A stretch of 64,000 nucleotides of DNA from Primula veris (taxonomy: Eukaryota > Streptophyta > Magnoliopsida > Ericales > Primulaceae), in the NCBI GenBank assembly GCA_963682055.1, contig OY821744.1, positions 9,216,835-9,280,834 of the forward strand. Reading direction: 5' to 3'. The notes under the pieces are model-generated. The model was not told where the DNA came from and made no database searches. It worked only from the letters and a program-made list of their open reading frames with translations. Below, piece after piece: positions 22,192-32,838 of this stretch. Every line of letters starts with the position of its first letter. The first letter of the stretch is position 1. Both the position numbers and the translations under genes were made by a program.

Positions 22192-23529
22192 GTTGGAAAA
22201 GCATGTTTTACATGGGTGTTTCCGAATGGTCACAGGACCAACTTCGAGTCGATATTACATGTGACAACGCTGAGTTGTTAATACCGTACTCAACGTGTTT
22301 GAGTAGCTCGTGTGACTAGTTTCGTAACGGTATATCGCATGACCTATTCGGAGAATGGGTGTGAATACTAATCGGCTTCAAAGTTGGGTTCTCGAAATAG
22401 TAGAAAAACTCAATGCTGGAAAATTGATTAAATAAATGGAAAACCAATGAGGGTAATCCTATATTGGAAGATTAAGAGTTAATTTTATAATACATATACA
22501 AGTCCAACCCATGTAGTTGTTAAACTAACATGTCCACATACACCTAAGAGTATTAGTATATACCACACGCGTGCTCGCTCGGGTCTCGGGGCGTGGGATT
22601 TGGATTTGGATTTGGGATTTGGATTTAAATTTGGGGAATGTCTTAGGTGTTAGGTCAAATCTGAAAAGTGAGTTTTGTATAAAATACAAAAGTAGTCCCT
22701 AGAGTTTCCAGCAATTGAAACGCCAGTAATCAATGAGAATAAATTGCAGATCTTCCAGAATTAAATGACCCATTAATGGTTGCGGTTTCAAGAAAGGCTA
22801 TAAAAGGCTGCCCTCCCCTTCTCATTTCAGACACACCATACAACACACACACACAACATACATAGCATACACATTAGAGAGAGAATCGCACCACCAACAG
22901 CTCGACCTGTGGTTCGGTGCCGGTTTTCACACGACCCACTCTGAGACAGAAGTTGTACATTGGGAACAAAGTCCCGAAACCAGAAACCTTTAAAGGTGGT
23001 TCGGAAAATATTGTTTAAGAAAAACTGGCCAGCAGTTGCCTCTTCTTTTAATTTCTATTAATTATTTTTCAGTCGTTTTACATTCTGTCCATTTCCTTTT
23101 CAGTACTGTTTCTTTTCTGTAATTACTTTCCAGTACTGTTTACTTTCTGTATTTACTTTCTAGTCCTTTTCTATTATGTAATTACTTTCTGTAATTTATA
23201 TTTCAGTTCTATAATTTATTTTGTTTAACATAAACAGTCCAGACATTTAGTAATCATACTATTCTGTCTGGCAGTTTTTCTTTAATTGTTAAACAGTCCA
23301 GCAGTTTAGTAATTATACTATTATGTCTGACAGTTTCAAACAATTACAATTCAGTCCAGCAGTTTAATATTTATATTAAATCTGTGTGGAATTTAATTAA
23401 TGTAATTTAAATTCTGTACGAGTCAGGAATTGTAATTTATATTCCGTTTATGAGAAATAAAATTGTTTATTTTCATTTCAGTCTTTTGTTATTTAAATTA
23501 CTGCTTTTCGATATAGTACAAATCCAACA
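22192..23529 (+). repeat. 5' LTR, 1338 bp
   Basis: Bounded by TGTTGGAAAAGC and ATCCAACA. Its last 0.77 kb aligns closely with 24924-25694. It contains a TATA-like motif near 22800 and T-rich CAGT(A/C)CTG-type repeats downstream. Confidence 0.8.
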
Positions 23530-23876
23530 ATCTTAAACAATACTATTTTTTGGTTTTACTAATTTCGAAAAGGAAGGACTTTTCTTTTTATTTTTATTTT
23601 GTTGACGTCTCGGTTTTATTCTTGCAAAGTCATTGCTAGTTTACTAGAAATTGAAGTTTGCAAATAGAATAACTCCGATTTGAGTTTAATTTTTTAATTC
23701 TAGAATTTATAAGAGACTTCTTAGTGAAATCAAAAGTGATTTGATTTTCACGCTAGAATCTCTTTTAATTGTTTTTTATTCTTTTAAAGCAAACTAATTA
23801 AGTTATAATTAGTATTTGCGATTAAAAATATTAGTTTTTTTGGGAGAAACTAAACGGTTTTATATTGTCATTTCAG

Positions 23877-24899
23877 ATGACTAATGAGGATGAAACACCC
23901 ATCGTTCATTCGGGAAACGTGAAGGGCGCAGTTGTGATTGGCAGTAGCCAAAACATTACGAGCGCTGTGAGTGGGGGGGCTCAGGCTCAGGCTGAGGCCG
24001 AAGCTGCGGCAGCAAAGGCTGCGGCCAAGACAGCGTTTGTGGCTACTTCCAGGGCAAAGGGCAAGGCACCGGCGACGCCGTCTATGCCAATGTTGCCAAC
24101 CTCTCATCTAGAGAAACCAGAAAAGTTTAGGGGCAACAACTTCAAACGTTGGTAGCAAAAAATGCTGTTTTATTTAACTGCCCTTAACCTTACTCGTTTT
24201 CTCAAGGAGACTGCACCCGTCCTTAGCGAGGACGATGAGGACGTGCAGACGGTTTCGGCGGTGAAAGCGTGGAAACACGGCGACTAACTATGCCAAAACT
24301 ACATCCTGTGTGCTCTGGATGACACTCTTTTCAATGTGTTCGAGCCCAAGGCTTCTACAAAGGAGCTTTGGGAGTCTCTTGAAAGAAAGTACAAAATGAA
24401 TAACGCTGACACAAAGAAATTTATCGTCACGGACTTTCACGAGTACATGATGACTGGCGGAAAGAGTGTTTTCGAGCAGGTTGATAAACTCCAACTCATA
24501 TATCATAGGCTTGAGGTTGAGGGGCTAGTTATCAACGAATTTTTCCAGGTGGCATTAATGATTGAGAAACTGCCACCTTCATGGAAAGAGTTCGAAAACT
24601 ACTTGAAACACAAGTGAAAGGCAATGACCTTGGAGGGACTAATTGAGAGGCTCAATGTTGAGCAAAGCAACCGCCGATCCGGAAGGAAAGGCGGTGGTGG
24701 AGTAGGCAACGCGGTTGTCAAGGCCAATGTGGTTGAGGATGCTGTATCTAAGCGGAAACGCTTTGACAGCAGTGTCGGTGCTTCTCTGAATAAGAAATTC
24801 ATGGGAGACTGCTTTGTGTGCAACAAACCGGGCCATCGTGCCACGGATTGTAAGATGCGCATCTTCCATAACTGTAGAGACCGAGGAGTCAAACAGTGA
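23877..24899 (+). pseudogene. Copia gag with zinc knuckle, three nonsense codons
   Basis: A single frame from ATG 23877 to TGA 24897-24899 encodes an Ala-rich N-terminus, a UBN2-type gag core (KELWESLERKYKMNNADTKK, LPPSWKEFENYLKHK) and a CCHC knuckle CFVCNKPGHRATDC. Stops at 24153 (TAG), 24285 (TAA) and 24615 (TGA) break it. There are no frameshifts. The first and third stops fit C-to-T changes in CAG and CGA codons. The knuckle is followed almost at once by the deletion joint. Confidence 0.85.
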
Positions 24900-24923
24900 G
24901 GAAAATTAAATTCCTCGTGCACA

Positions 24924-25694
24924 AGAATTAAATGACCATTAATGGCTGCGGTTTCAAGAAAGCCTATAAAAGGCAGCCATCCCCCTCTCATTTCAGACAC
25001 AACACACAACACACACACAACATACATAGCATACACATTAGAGAGAGAATCGCACCACCAACAGCTCGACCTGTGGTTCGGTGCCGGTTTCCACACGACC
25101 CACTCTGAGACAGAAGTTGTACCTTGGGAACAAAGTTCCGAAACCAGAAACTTTTAAAGGTGGTTCGGGAAATATTGTTTAAGGGAAACTGCCCAGCAGT
25201 TGCCTCTTCTTTTAATTTCTGTTAATTATTTTTCAGTTCTTTTACATTCTGTCCATTTCCTTTTCAGTACTGTTTCTTTTCTGTAATTACTTTCCAGTAC
25301 TGTTTACTTTCTGTATTTACTTTCCACTCCTTTTCTATTCTGTAATTACTTTCTGTAATTTATATTTTAGTTCTGTAATTTATTTTGTTTAACATAAACA
25401 GTCCAGACATTTAGTAATCATACTATTCTGTCTGGCAGTTTTTCTTTAATTGTTAAACAGTCCAGCAGTTTAGTAATTATACTATTCTGTCTGACAGTTT
25501 CAAACAATTACAATTCAGTCCAGCAGTTTAATATTTTATATTAAATCTGTCTGGAATTTAATTAGTGTAATTTAAATTTTGTACGAGTCAGGAATTGTAA
25601 TTTATATTCCGTTTGTGAGAAATAAAATTGTTTATTTCCATTTCAGTCTTTTATTATTTAAATTATTACTTTTCAATATAGTACAGAACCAACA
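24924..25694 (+). repeat. Truncated 3' LTR
   Basis: Matches 22757-23529 with few differences. Its 5' part was lost in the same deletion that removed pol. Confidence 0.82.
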
Positions 25695-26639
25695 TCTTTT
25701 TCATAGAGACTCTCAAAAAGCTTCACCAAAGATGCATAAAAAAACAACTAGTCTCTAGACCATATATATCATTTAAGTTGTATGCATTCATACTTAGTAG
25801 CACGTCCATTTGAAAAGATAAAGAATAATCAGCCTGTTTAGCTGAATTTAGTTATCTTTTCAAAAATTATTTTGTTTGGAAGCAAATAAAAAATATACTT
25901 TTAATACCCGAGTCATTACCAACCATGGTATGTCTCGTTTACAACTTACACACACTCCATTCATATCCGCCGTTGATCGTTGAAATGATAGTTGTGGTTT
26001 TAAGTGTTGAACTACATATGTGTGTATAATAAATAATTTAGAATATTAGTCGTGGGTCATATTTTATAAGATTTTTTAAATGCACGTCTTGTGCCGAAAT
26101 TTTTTTAAGTTACAGTCACTCAGCACAATAAAAAAGAGTTTAAAAGTTGTTTTTAAGTTTAAAAAATAACTTTTAATCTATATGAGAAAGATATTAAAAT
26201 GTAAAAAAGTGGTTAAAAGTTGTTTTTAACCTTAAAAAAAGATAGTATAATCTACACGAGAAAGATATAAAAGTGTAAAAAACAACTTAAAAGTTGTTTT
26301 TTTAGTGTTTGTTTGAATTATTAAGTAAAAAAAATATATCAAAAATTTACGAAAATAATATCTTTTTTTTTTATCACTTATAAGGTGAACTGAACTACAG
26401 TTAAAAATATTACGAGAGTAGTGACCTATGAATAAATTTTTTATTGAAAAGTGACCTCTCACCAATAAGCCCAGCTTTCAAGCAAATAATGATGATCCCA
26501 AACAGGATGAAGACCCTACATACATGGACTTATCGACATGATATTTTTGCATCATAACTCCAGGATAAATAAATTTCACATTACTTGTAGACCCAATGTT
26601 GTTAACTCTCGTTTTAAAGATTAGATTAGTACTCGGTAC

Positions 26640-27594
26640 TCTGGCGGAGCATAATGTTCAAGAAATTAGAGTGCAGCCTGCTAAAACTAAGGTCCATAAT
26701 GTTGATTGTTTGGAGTTGCCTGAAAGCTTATTTACTTCCAAAAACTTGTGTCCTTGAAGCTGGATAATTATATACGACATCAAGTCGTTCCTCTTTCTAT
26801 CCATTTTAACTGTCTAAAGGTGTTGCACATAAGTCTTATTAATCCTAGTCATGTCTTAACCGAGAAGCTCTTTTGTTCCTCCCTTATGCTAGATGATTTA
26901 AGTATAAGTGCTGCCCGTATAAGTAATTTTGGAAAATATAGATTCTGTAATCAGGGGCGGTCCAGTGCTTTTGGTTGTCCAATACTTAAACCATTGCCAA
27001 TTTTATTTTATTTTTTTGCCCCAATTCAAGCCTTACTGGAATTGGGTCTGGCCCGCCCCTGTCTGTAATGTTAAGTTGGAGTTGCCTGAAAGCTTATTTA
27101 CTTCCAAAACACTTGTATCCTTGAAGCTGGATAATTATATACAACTTGATGCCGTTCCTCCCTCTATACATTTAAATTGTCTAAAAGTGTTGCACGTAAA
27201 TCTTTGTAATCCTATTCATCTCTTTACCCATAAACTCTTTTGTTCCTCTCCCCTATGCTAGAGGATTTAAGTATAATAGCTACCGGCCATTGAACGACGT
27301 CCGAAAAATATAATTACAACATTTCTTCTCCCTCATTGAAGAAGTTAACCGTACTAATCTACGGCTCTAACCGTGACTGTGTGGTTGATATCGATGCACC
27401 GGAACTCAAGTCCTTGGATATAGGAAATGTTCTTGCTAATGACATCATCCTGAGGAATTCATCAACCTTGGTCGAAGCTATTTTAAGTTCCTATCACAAA
27501 GGAATGGATCCCCTCTCTGAAAAGTTTGTTATGTTGCTGAAATCAGTGTCGTTTGTGAAGAATTTATCCCTTGGGGGCTTTCTGCTTGTTCTAG
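26640..27594 (+). pseudogene. F-box/LRR protein fragment with duplicated LRR block
   Basis: The plus-strand sequence encodes F-box/LRR phrases: EHNVQEI, LELPESLFTSK, SLKLDNYI, NCLKVLH, KLFCSS, DIDAPELKSLDIGN. The block from LELPESLFTSK to the KLFCSS region occurs twice (about 26715-26935 and 27074-27270), so it was tandemly duplicated. A 1-bp deletion near 26745 and another frame change near 27250 break the frame, and a MITE separates the two blocks. The final piece (27336-27594) is open and ends at a good donor, GTAAGT. There is no F-box upstream and no FBD exon downstream. It is opposite in strand to the neighbouring FBD fragments. Confidence 0.75.
26952..27061. mobile_element. 110-bp hAT MITE in the F-box pseudogene
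   Basis: Begins CAGGGGCGG and ends CCGCCCCTG with an exact 8-bp TSD TCTGTAAT at 26944-26951 and 27062-27069. Both the ends and the TSD length are typical of hAT. It lies at the junction between the two duplicated LRR blocks. Confidence 0.9.
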
Positions 27595-28015
27595 TAAGTT
27601 CGTGTTTCCCCTTTGTGTTGTTGTTACGCAAATATAGTTAGTCTAACCTTAAAGAGGAGATGGATCTCTAACAGCCTTTTGGTTTATTCAACTAGATAAA
27701 TAGGTTGAAACAAATTATATGAATATATATCCTGTTAGGTTACATTGTTTTCATTTTAAAATAGCTTAGGCCTTAGTGATTTGCTCGTCTAAATTCTAAA
27801 GCAAAAGGAATTTTTTAGCCTTCTTACTTTGAAGTTCATAAAACAATAGTTGATAGAAAGAAAGGCTATAAATAAGCCTCTACTAAAATCTTGTTTATTC
27901 ACCCATTAAAGACGATAAAAAATCATCACAATTATTAAGGGCTCGTTGGTGAGATATTATATTTCAATAAAAAAATTGTTCATAGGTCACTAGCTACTCT
28001 CACAACATTTTTGAC

Positions 28016-29651
28016 AATCTAATGCAAAAAATTTGATAATCTAATACGATTTTTTAGACAAATCTAATACAGTTTGTTTTGACAATCTAATATAATTTTT
28101 TTTACAATCTAATAGACAATATAACATAATTATTTTGGTGATTTTTTTGGACCGTTTTTCTTTCAAATTAGTCCATTGTAAATATCAAATTTAGTCCACT
28201 GTATAGTCATAAATGTATAAAATTTCAGGGACTATATTGAATATATTCAAATCTATTGAATTTATAAAAACAGTCCATGAACCTTTCAAATTAGGTCCTT
28301 GTAATTAACCAATTTACACTATCAGTCTATCTTTCAAATTCGTTAGGGTTTAGAGCAGGGATGCCGCCGCCGCCGTACACCAGGCTCCACCGTGACGTTT
28401 CACCAGCCATCGACGTTGAATAGAGATCGTGATCTCGAACAGAGATAAACAGACGAGAGATAGAGACATATCCATAAATATATAAATATATCCATATATA
28501 TAAATATATATATATATATATACACACTGTCTATAAATGTGTGTGTGTACTGATGGTGGTGGCGGCAGAGATCAGACCATATATATATATATATATATAT
28601 ATATCAATATCTAAAGATCTCTGCATATAAATATTTATATATATATATTATCATACTATTATTCATGTGAAGATGCCTTAGGAAGAATTGAAACAATTAT
28701 TTATAAAAAAATCTTAATAGTTTAAAAAATTACAAAAATAAAATCAACTGCCATTTCATTTAAAAAAACTCAACTGCCGTGTAAAAGTTGCAACCACCCT
28801 ACACTTATTCATCCGTTTATTTTTTAAAGTTCCAGGAGAGTTGGTCTCATCTCTCTCTCTTTCTCCTTGAAAATTAAACAACATTTATCTTAATTAAGCC
28901 TGATGATGTCCACAAATGTCAGGTTAGCATTCCTTTTTATCATTTTGTTGCATTAATTTCAATTATTTGGTTTTACTTATTAACTTTATATTATTATTTT
29001 TCTGTTTTCTTGACTAATATTCGAAATAAAATACAAATACACGTGTAACACCTTACATCGCGTGGGCTCGACGGCTAGTATATATATATATATATATTAC
29101 CAGTAATCGTAGCCCACGCATTGCGTGTGTGACACGTAGTGGCATAAATATGATTCGACACAAATAAATTTAACATTTTCAAAATATTTGCAAAAATAAT
29201 GGAATGAATATCGTAAAAATATAATGTTTTATTGTTATAGTAATAATTTTTTGAGAAATGAATTGTTTTTTATAAATATAAATATATATATATATATGAT
29301 TATAAAAAAAAATCTATATATATATAGAGATAGTGGAGACGTCGTTATGGTGGTGAACCGTCATCATCGTACTGAGAGAGAGATATGTGACGATTGTTCA
29401 CATCAGATGTGACGGAGATTCATTGTTCTCCGATGAGAGACGGGTGAGGGAGACATATATGTGAAGTTACGGTTAGACAGAGAAAGTGTTTTTGGTTAAT
29501 GGGGTAAAAAAAATTTGAACTCTTTTAATATTTAGGGTAGGTGGTACCAAAAGCAAATTAAAATATTTTAAAAAAATATTTTATGCTAATAAAAATTACA
29601 AGTGATACTAAAATTTAATAATAATATTTAAGTGATATCAGACTCCAATTT
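28016..29651 (-). mobile_element. Composite TE region; member of the family also seen at 44405-46140
   Basis: About 29420-29651 is closely similar to the reverse complement of 44405-44610 (ACAAATTGGA, TAGTATCACTTGTAATTTTTATTAGCATAAAATA read on the minus strand). About 28016-28125 carries a few copies of the GACAATCTAAT unit, the reverse complement of the array at 44985-45650. A CG-rich patch (GCCGCCGCCG near 28366), AT microsatellites and Helitron-like pieces lie between. No protein is encoded, and the exact outer borders are not resolved. Confidence 0.5.
28651..29078 (+). mobile_element. Possible Helitron-like element ending in CTAG
   Basis: Starts TCATACTATTATTC after A and ends CGCGTGGGCTCGACGGCTAG before T, in an AT repeat. 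A second 3' end of the same style, reversed (CTGG on the minus strand at about 29099-29102, with a GCAATGCGTGGGC hairpin arm), faces it across 20 bp of AT repeats. The hairpin at 29078 is weak, so this is tentative. Confidence 0.45.
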
Positions 29652-29822
29652 TGTTAAGATACATAAATTTAGTTAGATTAGTCTATAAATAACCAGTTAG
29701 GTCAATTGTGAAACTTGGTTGATCACTAATACATTTCATTTTTTATTAAAGTTTCTCTCTCTAAATAATATCGGATCAACCCCGATCACCATATTCGACA
29801 TGGTATCATAACGTATCAACGC

Positions 29823-29825
<3 letters not shown>

Positions 29826-29917
<92 letters not shown>
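29826..29917. repeat. Long (AT)n microsatellite
   Basis: About 90 bp of pure AT dinucleotides just inside the left LTR and primer site of the non-coding LTR element. It creates an artificial Ile/Tyr repeat frame. Confidence 0.95.
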
Positions 29918-29918
<1 letters not shown>

Positions 29919-30829
29919 CCGCTGCGGTGATCGGTTTCTAATTTCCGCTAATTTTTCGGCTACTATCCGGCAAGATTCGTTGTTGTTCGGAGTCAAATTA
30001 GACCGATATTCTTCTTTGTTCACATCGTTGACGATCAGGAAATAATTCGTCTTCTCTGGTGAGATTCCGGACAGATTTTCCGGTGACAATTAGTTTTCCG
30101 GTGATGGTTACGTTTTCGATAGTTTTCTCCAATTTCAAATCTGGTTTTCGTTCGTCTTCTCCGACGATAAGTTTTCAGATCCTACTTTTATTCGATATAT
30201 ACAAATATATACAAACTCACATTCATATATATACATACACAACAATACTGTACATATATTCTCGGATATGTTTCTTCTTTTTCTTGAATTCGTTCGTTTT
30301 CTTCATTTCGATACAAATCATGATAATTCTCGTACGATGATGACGTGTCCTTATTCTAGGGTGATTTTTCGATTAATTTTCTCTCCGATGTGGAGATCTG
30401 ATTTTCTTTTTCTCTCCGGTATTTTTTTTCTCTCTCCATTTATCGACGATGATATGATGTTATTTATGGTGACTCTCCGGTCTTCTTCTCCGATTGGAGG
30501 TTCTTTCTCTCTCTATATCGATATGTATACGTGTAGATCTCTGTGCGTCAAAGTGACGATGTGTACATCTGAGTTAGATTTTTGGTTTAATTCCATATTA
30601 GTCCTCAAGATTTGGGATAGCTTCGAAGTGATCTCAAGTTTTCGAAAAACTGCAGCGTGGTCCTCCTATTAGTTTTTGGTTTATTACTCCGTGGTCCTTG
30701 ACTTAGGCTATATATTCAGTGTGGTCTTAATGTTTGGGGTAACTTCATTTTGCTACAGAATTTACGGAAATTGGCCATTTTTAGTTCGTAACAGTTTTGT
30801 TTCTATTACGGTATGGTCTAACAGTTTGG

Positions 30830-31225
30830 GAATATGACAGTTTGTGAATTTGGTTTGGATTTGATGCCGTTTATGGCTTTTGCATTTGCCTTTTATGCCA
30901 TTTAGGTCTTATGTGACCATTTTATTAGCTATGTAGCCGTTTGGTGCCCATTTGTTGGCTTGTCCGAGTGGCGTTTGTTGCCTTTTATGGTTTTGATATC
31001 GTATTTTATGACGTTTTCGGTCGTTTGTGACCATTTTATGCTCATACTTGCCTTGCTTTTTATGGCTTTGATATCGTCTTTTATGGCGTTTTAGGTCGTT
31101 TGTGACCATTTGATGCCCTTAGTTGGCTTGTTTGGCCCTACGTGATCGTTTATTGCCGGTTGTGGCATTTGTTTGGTCATACGTGGTCGTTTATAGCCGT
31201 TTGTGGCATTTTATTTTGCGTTGTT
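30830..31225. repeat. Degenerate short-period repeat inside the LTR element
   Basis: A run of related units of about 18-40 bp built on TTTATGGC/GTTTGTGGC/CGTTTGTGACC. One longer unit (TGGCTTTGATATCGT..TTTATG..CGTTT..GGTCGTTTGTGACCATTT) occurs twice, near 30983-31035 and 31063-31110. It is non-coding and does not resemble any retroviral gene. Confidence 0.6.
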
Positions 31226-31484
31226 TTTTTTATGTGCAAGTTGGAGATATTTTTCAATATGTTCCAACTTGAAGGGGTGTGTTAATATACATAGAGTTAG
31301 TTAGATTAGTCTATAAATACTCATTTGGTCAATTGTAAAACTTAGTTGATCAATAATACATTTCATTTTTTATTAAAGTTTTTCTTTCTAAATAATATCG
31401 GATAAATCCCCTATCATCGATCACTGACCACCGTATCCGATAAATTTATTCACGGTATTCGACAAATTTATTCCTTTTTCTCTA

Positions 31485-31665
31485 ACACTAAAATAATAAT
31501 ACTAATAAAAGGGTGCATGTGTGCTTATATATTGACACTGTTGCAAGTTATTATAAATGTGTTACGATCTATTTTACCCTTTTAATTATGATGCAACTAT
31601 TATTTTAACATAAAACTTTATTATTCTTGCTATTTTGGTCCCAAACTAGTCATATGTAATCAGTT
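31485..31665. repeat. Dispersed repeat, copy 2 (partner 15110-15290)
   Basis: Matches 15110-15290 block by block in the same orientation, beginning just after the TSD of the non-coding LTR element. Possibly a MITE or old retroelement piece. Confidence 0.65.
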
Positions 31666-32590
31666 TATCAACCAATTAGAAACTAACATGATTCCTTGCT
31701 GTGAGGTAGGTTTGATAATTAAAATAAAGGTAACAAAATATATACTGAAAATAAGTTTTTAAATGATAACATGATTTTATAAACAAGCCTTTATAATTTG
31801 ATAGGATCTAATTATGCCACTTATTAATGAGCGGGTCTATGTCCAGATGAATGATGTTGAATGTTGTACTACTAATTAAATACTACCAACTGTTTCTTCT
31901 ATCTCCCATTACAACTATTCTTTTATAATTGCCCTTCTCTTAACTTTCCTAATTATTTAAGAACTTATTTTCAAGGATTCTGGGTTTGCTGGAATTATTC
32001 ATAATTACTTATAATTGTTTAACCTTAATTAGATCATCATCATGAGGAACTTGAGAAAATTAAATCGAGATGGCACATCAATTTTGCAAAGAAAAAATAA
32101 TAGTTTTTCATTATTTTAATTATTATAAAAATCCACTTAATTAACTTTTAGAAAAGATCACCAAAATTATATGAAAATCTTTAAAAGTTACATAGATATT
32201 ATAAGTATTAAAAGCCTATTTACATAGATATTAATTATAAATCTAAGGGACTGAATTTGTTAACTAATATAGATAATTGATCATGATCTATATATGTAAT
32301 CCTTATGCATGTTGGTTTCGTTGAAAAGGAATATATATATATGAACATGAACAGTGATCTAGCCATCATGATTTTTCATGAACAGTTCGGATAATTATCA
32401 GCAGTAGATACAAATAACACAGAATCTAATGAAAACATGATCTAGATAATTAAGATAATTTACATACCACAATCATTCAACACTTTATCTTATAATCCCC
32501 ATTACAACATGATCAACCACAAGAAAGGTTCTTAGTTCCCAACCAACTTAACACAACTTAAAGCAAACATAAACTAGAAAAAGAAAATGC
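31666..32590. other. Intergenic and probable 3' end of the small gene
   Basis: AT-rich with no coding frames. About 32450-32619 probably holds the 3'UTR of the minus-strand gene at 32620. No other feature is supported. Confidence 0.4.
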
Positions 32591-32619
32591 CACATTAGCA
32601 AAAGCCAAAACCGTCTTCA

Positions 32620-32838
32620 TTAACCTCGATGAGAAGCTCCCGGAGGTAGCTTTTTGACCGGTGCCTTAGAATTTTCTTGAGTAGTTGTAGTGATAGTATT
32701 ATTTGGAGGATCAGTAGTAGTTTTAGTAGTTTTTTCAGAGGTGGAAACACCGGTGGCGACATTTGCTTGGACCGGATCGTCACCGGAAAGTATCTCCGGT
32801 GGGATGACCTGAGAGGCTTGGCGACGGTGGCGAGACAT
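32620..32838 (-). CDS. Small conserved plant protein, 72 aa, function unknown
   Basis: An intronless frame starts at 32838 with MSRHRRQASQVIPPEILSGDD, continues through a Thr/Ser-rich middle (TTKTTTDPPNNTITTTT) and ends KKLPPGASHRG. The basic N-terminus and PPEI..GDD motif resemble a small plant-specific family that I recall only as uncharacterised, sometimes annotated as methyltransferase-related without a methyltransferase domain. The protein is hydrophilic, with no signal peptide or membrane segment. The overlapping frame at 32595-32783 is a shadow. Coding status rests on composition and N-terminal resemblance. Confidence 0.6.
   Translation of the reverse strand: MSRHRRQASQVIPPEILSGDDPVQANVATGVSTSEKTTKTTTDPPNNTITTTTQENSKAPVKKLPPGASHRG

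Larger units (their letters stand above)
22192..25694 (+). mobile_element. Internally deleted Copia retrotransposon
   Basis: The 5' LTR (22192-23529) starts TGTTGG and ends CCAACA. A truncated 3' LTR (24924-25694) matches its last 0.77 kb and ends with the same CCAACA. The flanks TCCTT (22187-22191) and TCTTT (25695-25699) form a 4-of-5 TSD, and copy A shows the empty site. Only a gag region remains between them; protease, integrase, RT, RNase H and the first part of the 3' LTR are missing. The LTR carries a TATA-like CTATAAAAGG, intact in both copies. Confidence 0.87.
21706..25740 (-). pseudogene. F-box/FBD-LRR protein gene, 3' part, copy B (split by a retroelement)
   Basis: The FBD exon (21706-21900) is nearly identical to copy A (VPSCLSSHVKEIGLLEIKG, LEMIKYLLENTQALEKLTI). 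The LRR exon runs from about 25740 to 25695, is interrupted by the element at 22192-25694, and continues from 22186 down to donor GTAAGT (exon edge 21990). With the insertion ignored the exon reads without a stop and shows F-box/LRR-like phrases (LVKLFESLYEK, AFPILTRMTLDVEDDCD, PHLSTLIIEK). Copy B is therefore the better record of the ancestral gene. The F-box end is missing here too. Confidence 0.8.
20331..26030. repeat. Segmental duplication, copy B
   Basis: Colinear with 6917-14290 apart from insertions. It contains the FBD exon (21706-21900), the LRR exon and the same upstream flank through the TACACACTCCATTCAT block near 25950. It lacks the solo LTR and the 4.9 kb Copia of copy A but carries its own retroelement at 22192-25694. 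Confidence 0.85.
26400..28015. repeat. Inverted repeats flanking an F-box/LRR pseudogene
   Basis: The segment 26400-26472 is similar to the reverse complement of 27938-28015. Shared parts include GGTGAGA, TTTCAATAAAAAA, TTCATAGGTCACTA and ACTCTC. The arms enclose the F-box/LRR pseudogene at 26640-27594. They could be the ends of a non-autonomous element that captured the gene piece, or an old inverted duplication. No TSD was found. An imperfect tandem repeat lies just outside at about 26130-26300. Confidence 0.5.
29652..31464 (+). mobile_element. Non-coding LTR retrotransposon (Copia-derived, LARD/TRIM-like), 1.8 kb
   Basis: LTRs at 29652-29800 (149 bp) and 31280-31464 (185 bp) start TGTTAA(G/T)ATACATA and end ATTCGACA. 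The exact 5-bp TSD AATTT lies at 29647-29651 and 31465-31469. TGGTATCATAACG directly after the left LTR is a degraded initiator-Met primer site. A hairpin, CAAGTTGGA..TCCAACTTG, followed by GAAGGGGTG precedes the right LTR, a context typical of plant Copia. The 1.48 kb interior has no gag or pol. Apparent frames such as 30268-30672 are Ser/Phe-rich and unsupported. The right LTR has about 36 extra bp near its 3' end. Confidence 0.88.

Noticed and set aside
29736..30089. 117-residue minus-strand frame with Ile/Tyr repeats
   Set aside because: Produced by translating the (AT)n microsatellite inside an LTR element.
30268..30672. 134-residue plus-strand frame
   Set aside because: Phe/Ser-rich, no domain, lies in the non-coding interior of the LTR element and has no gag or pol similarity.
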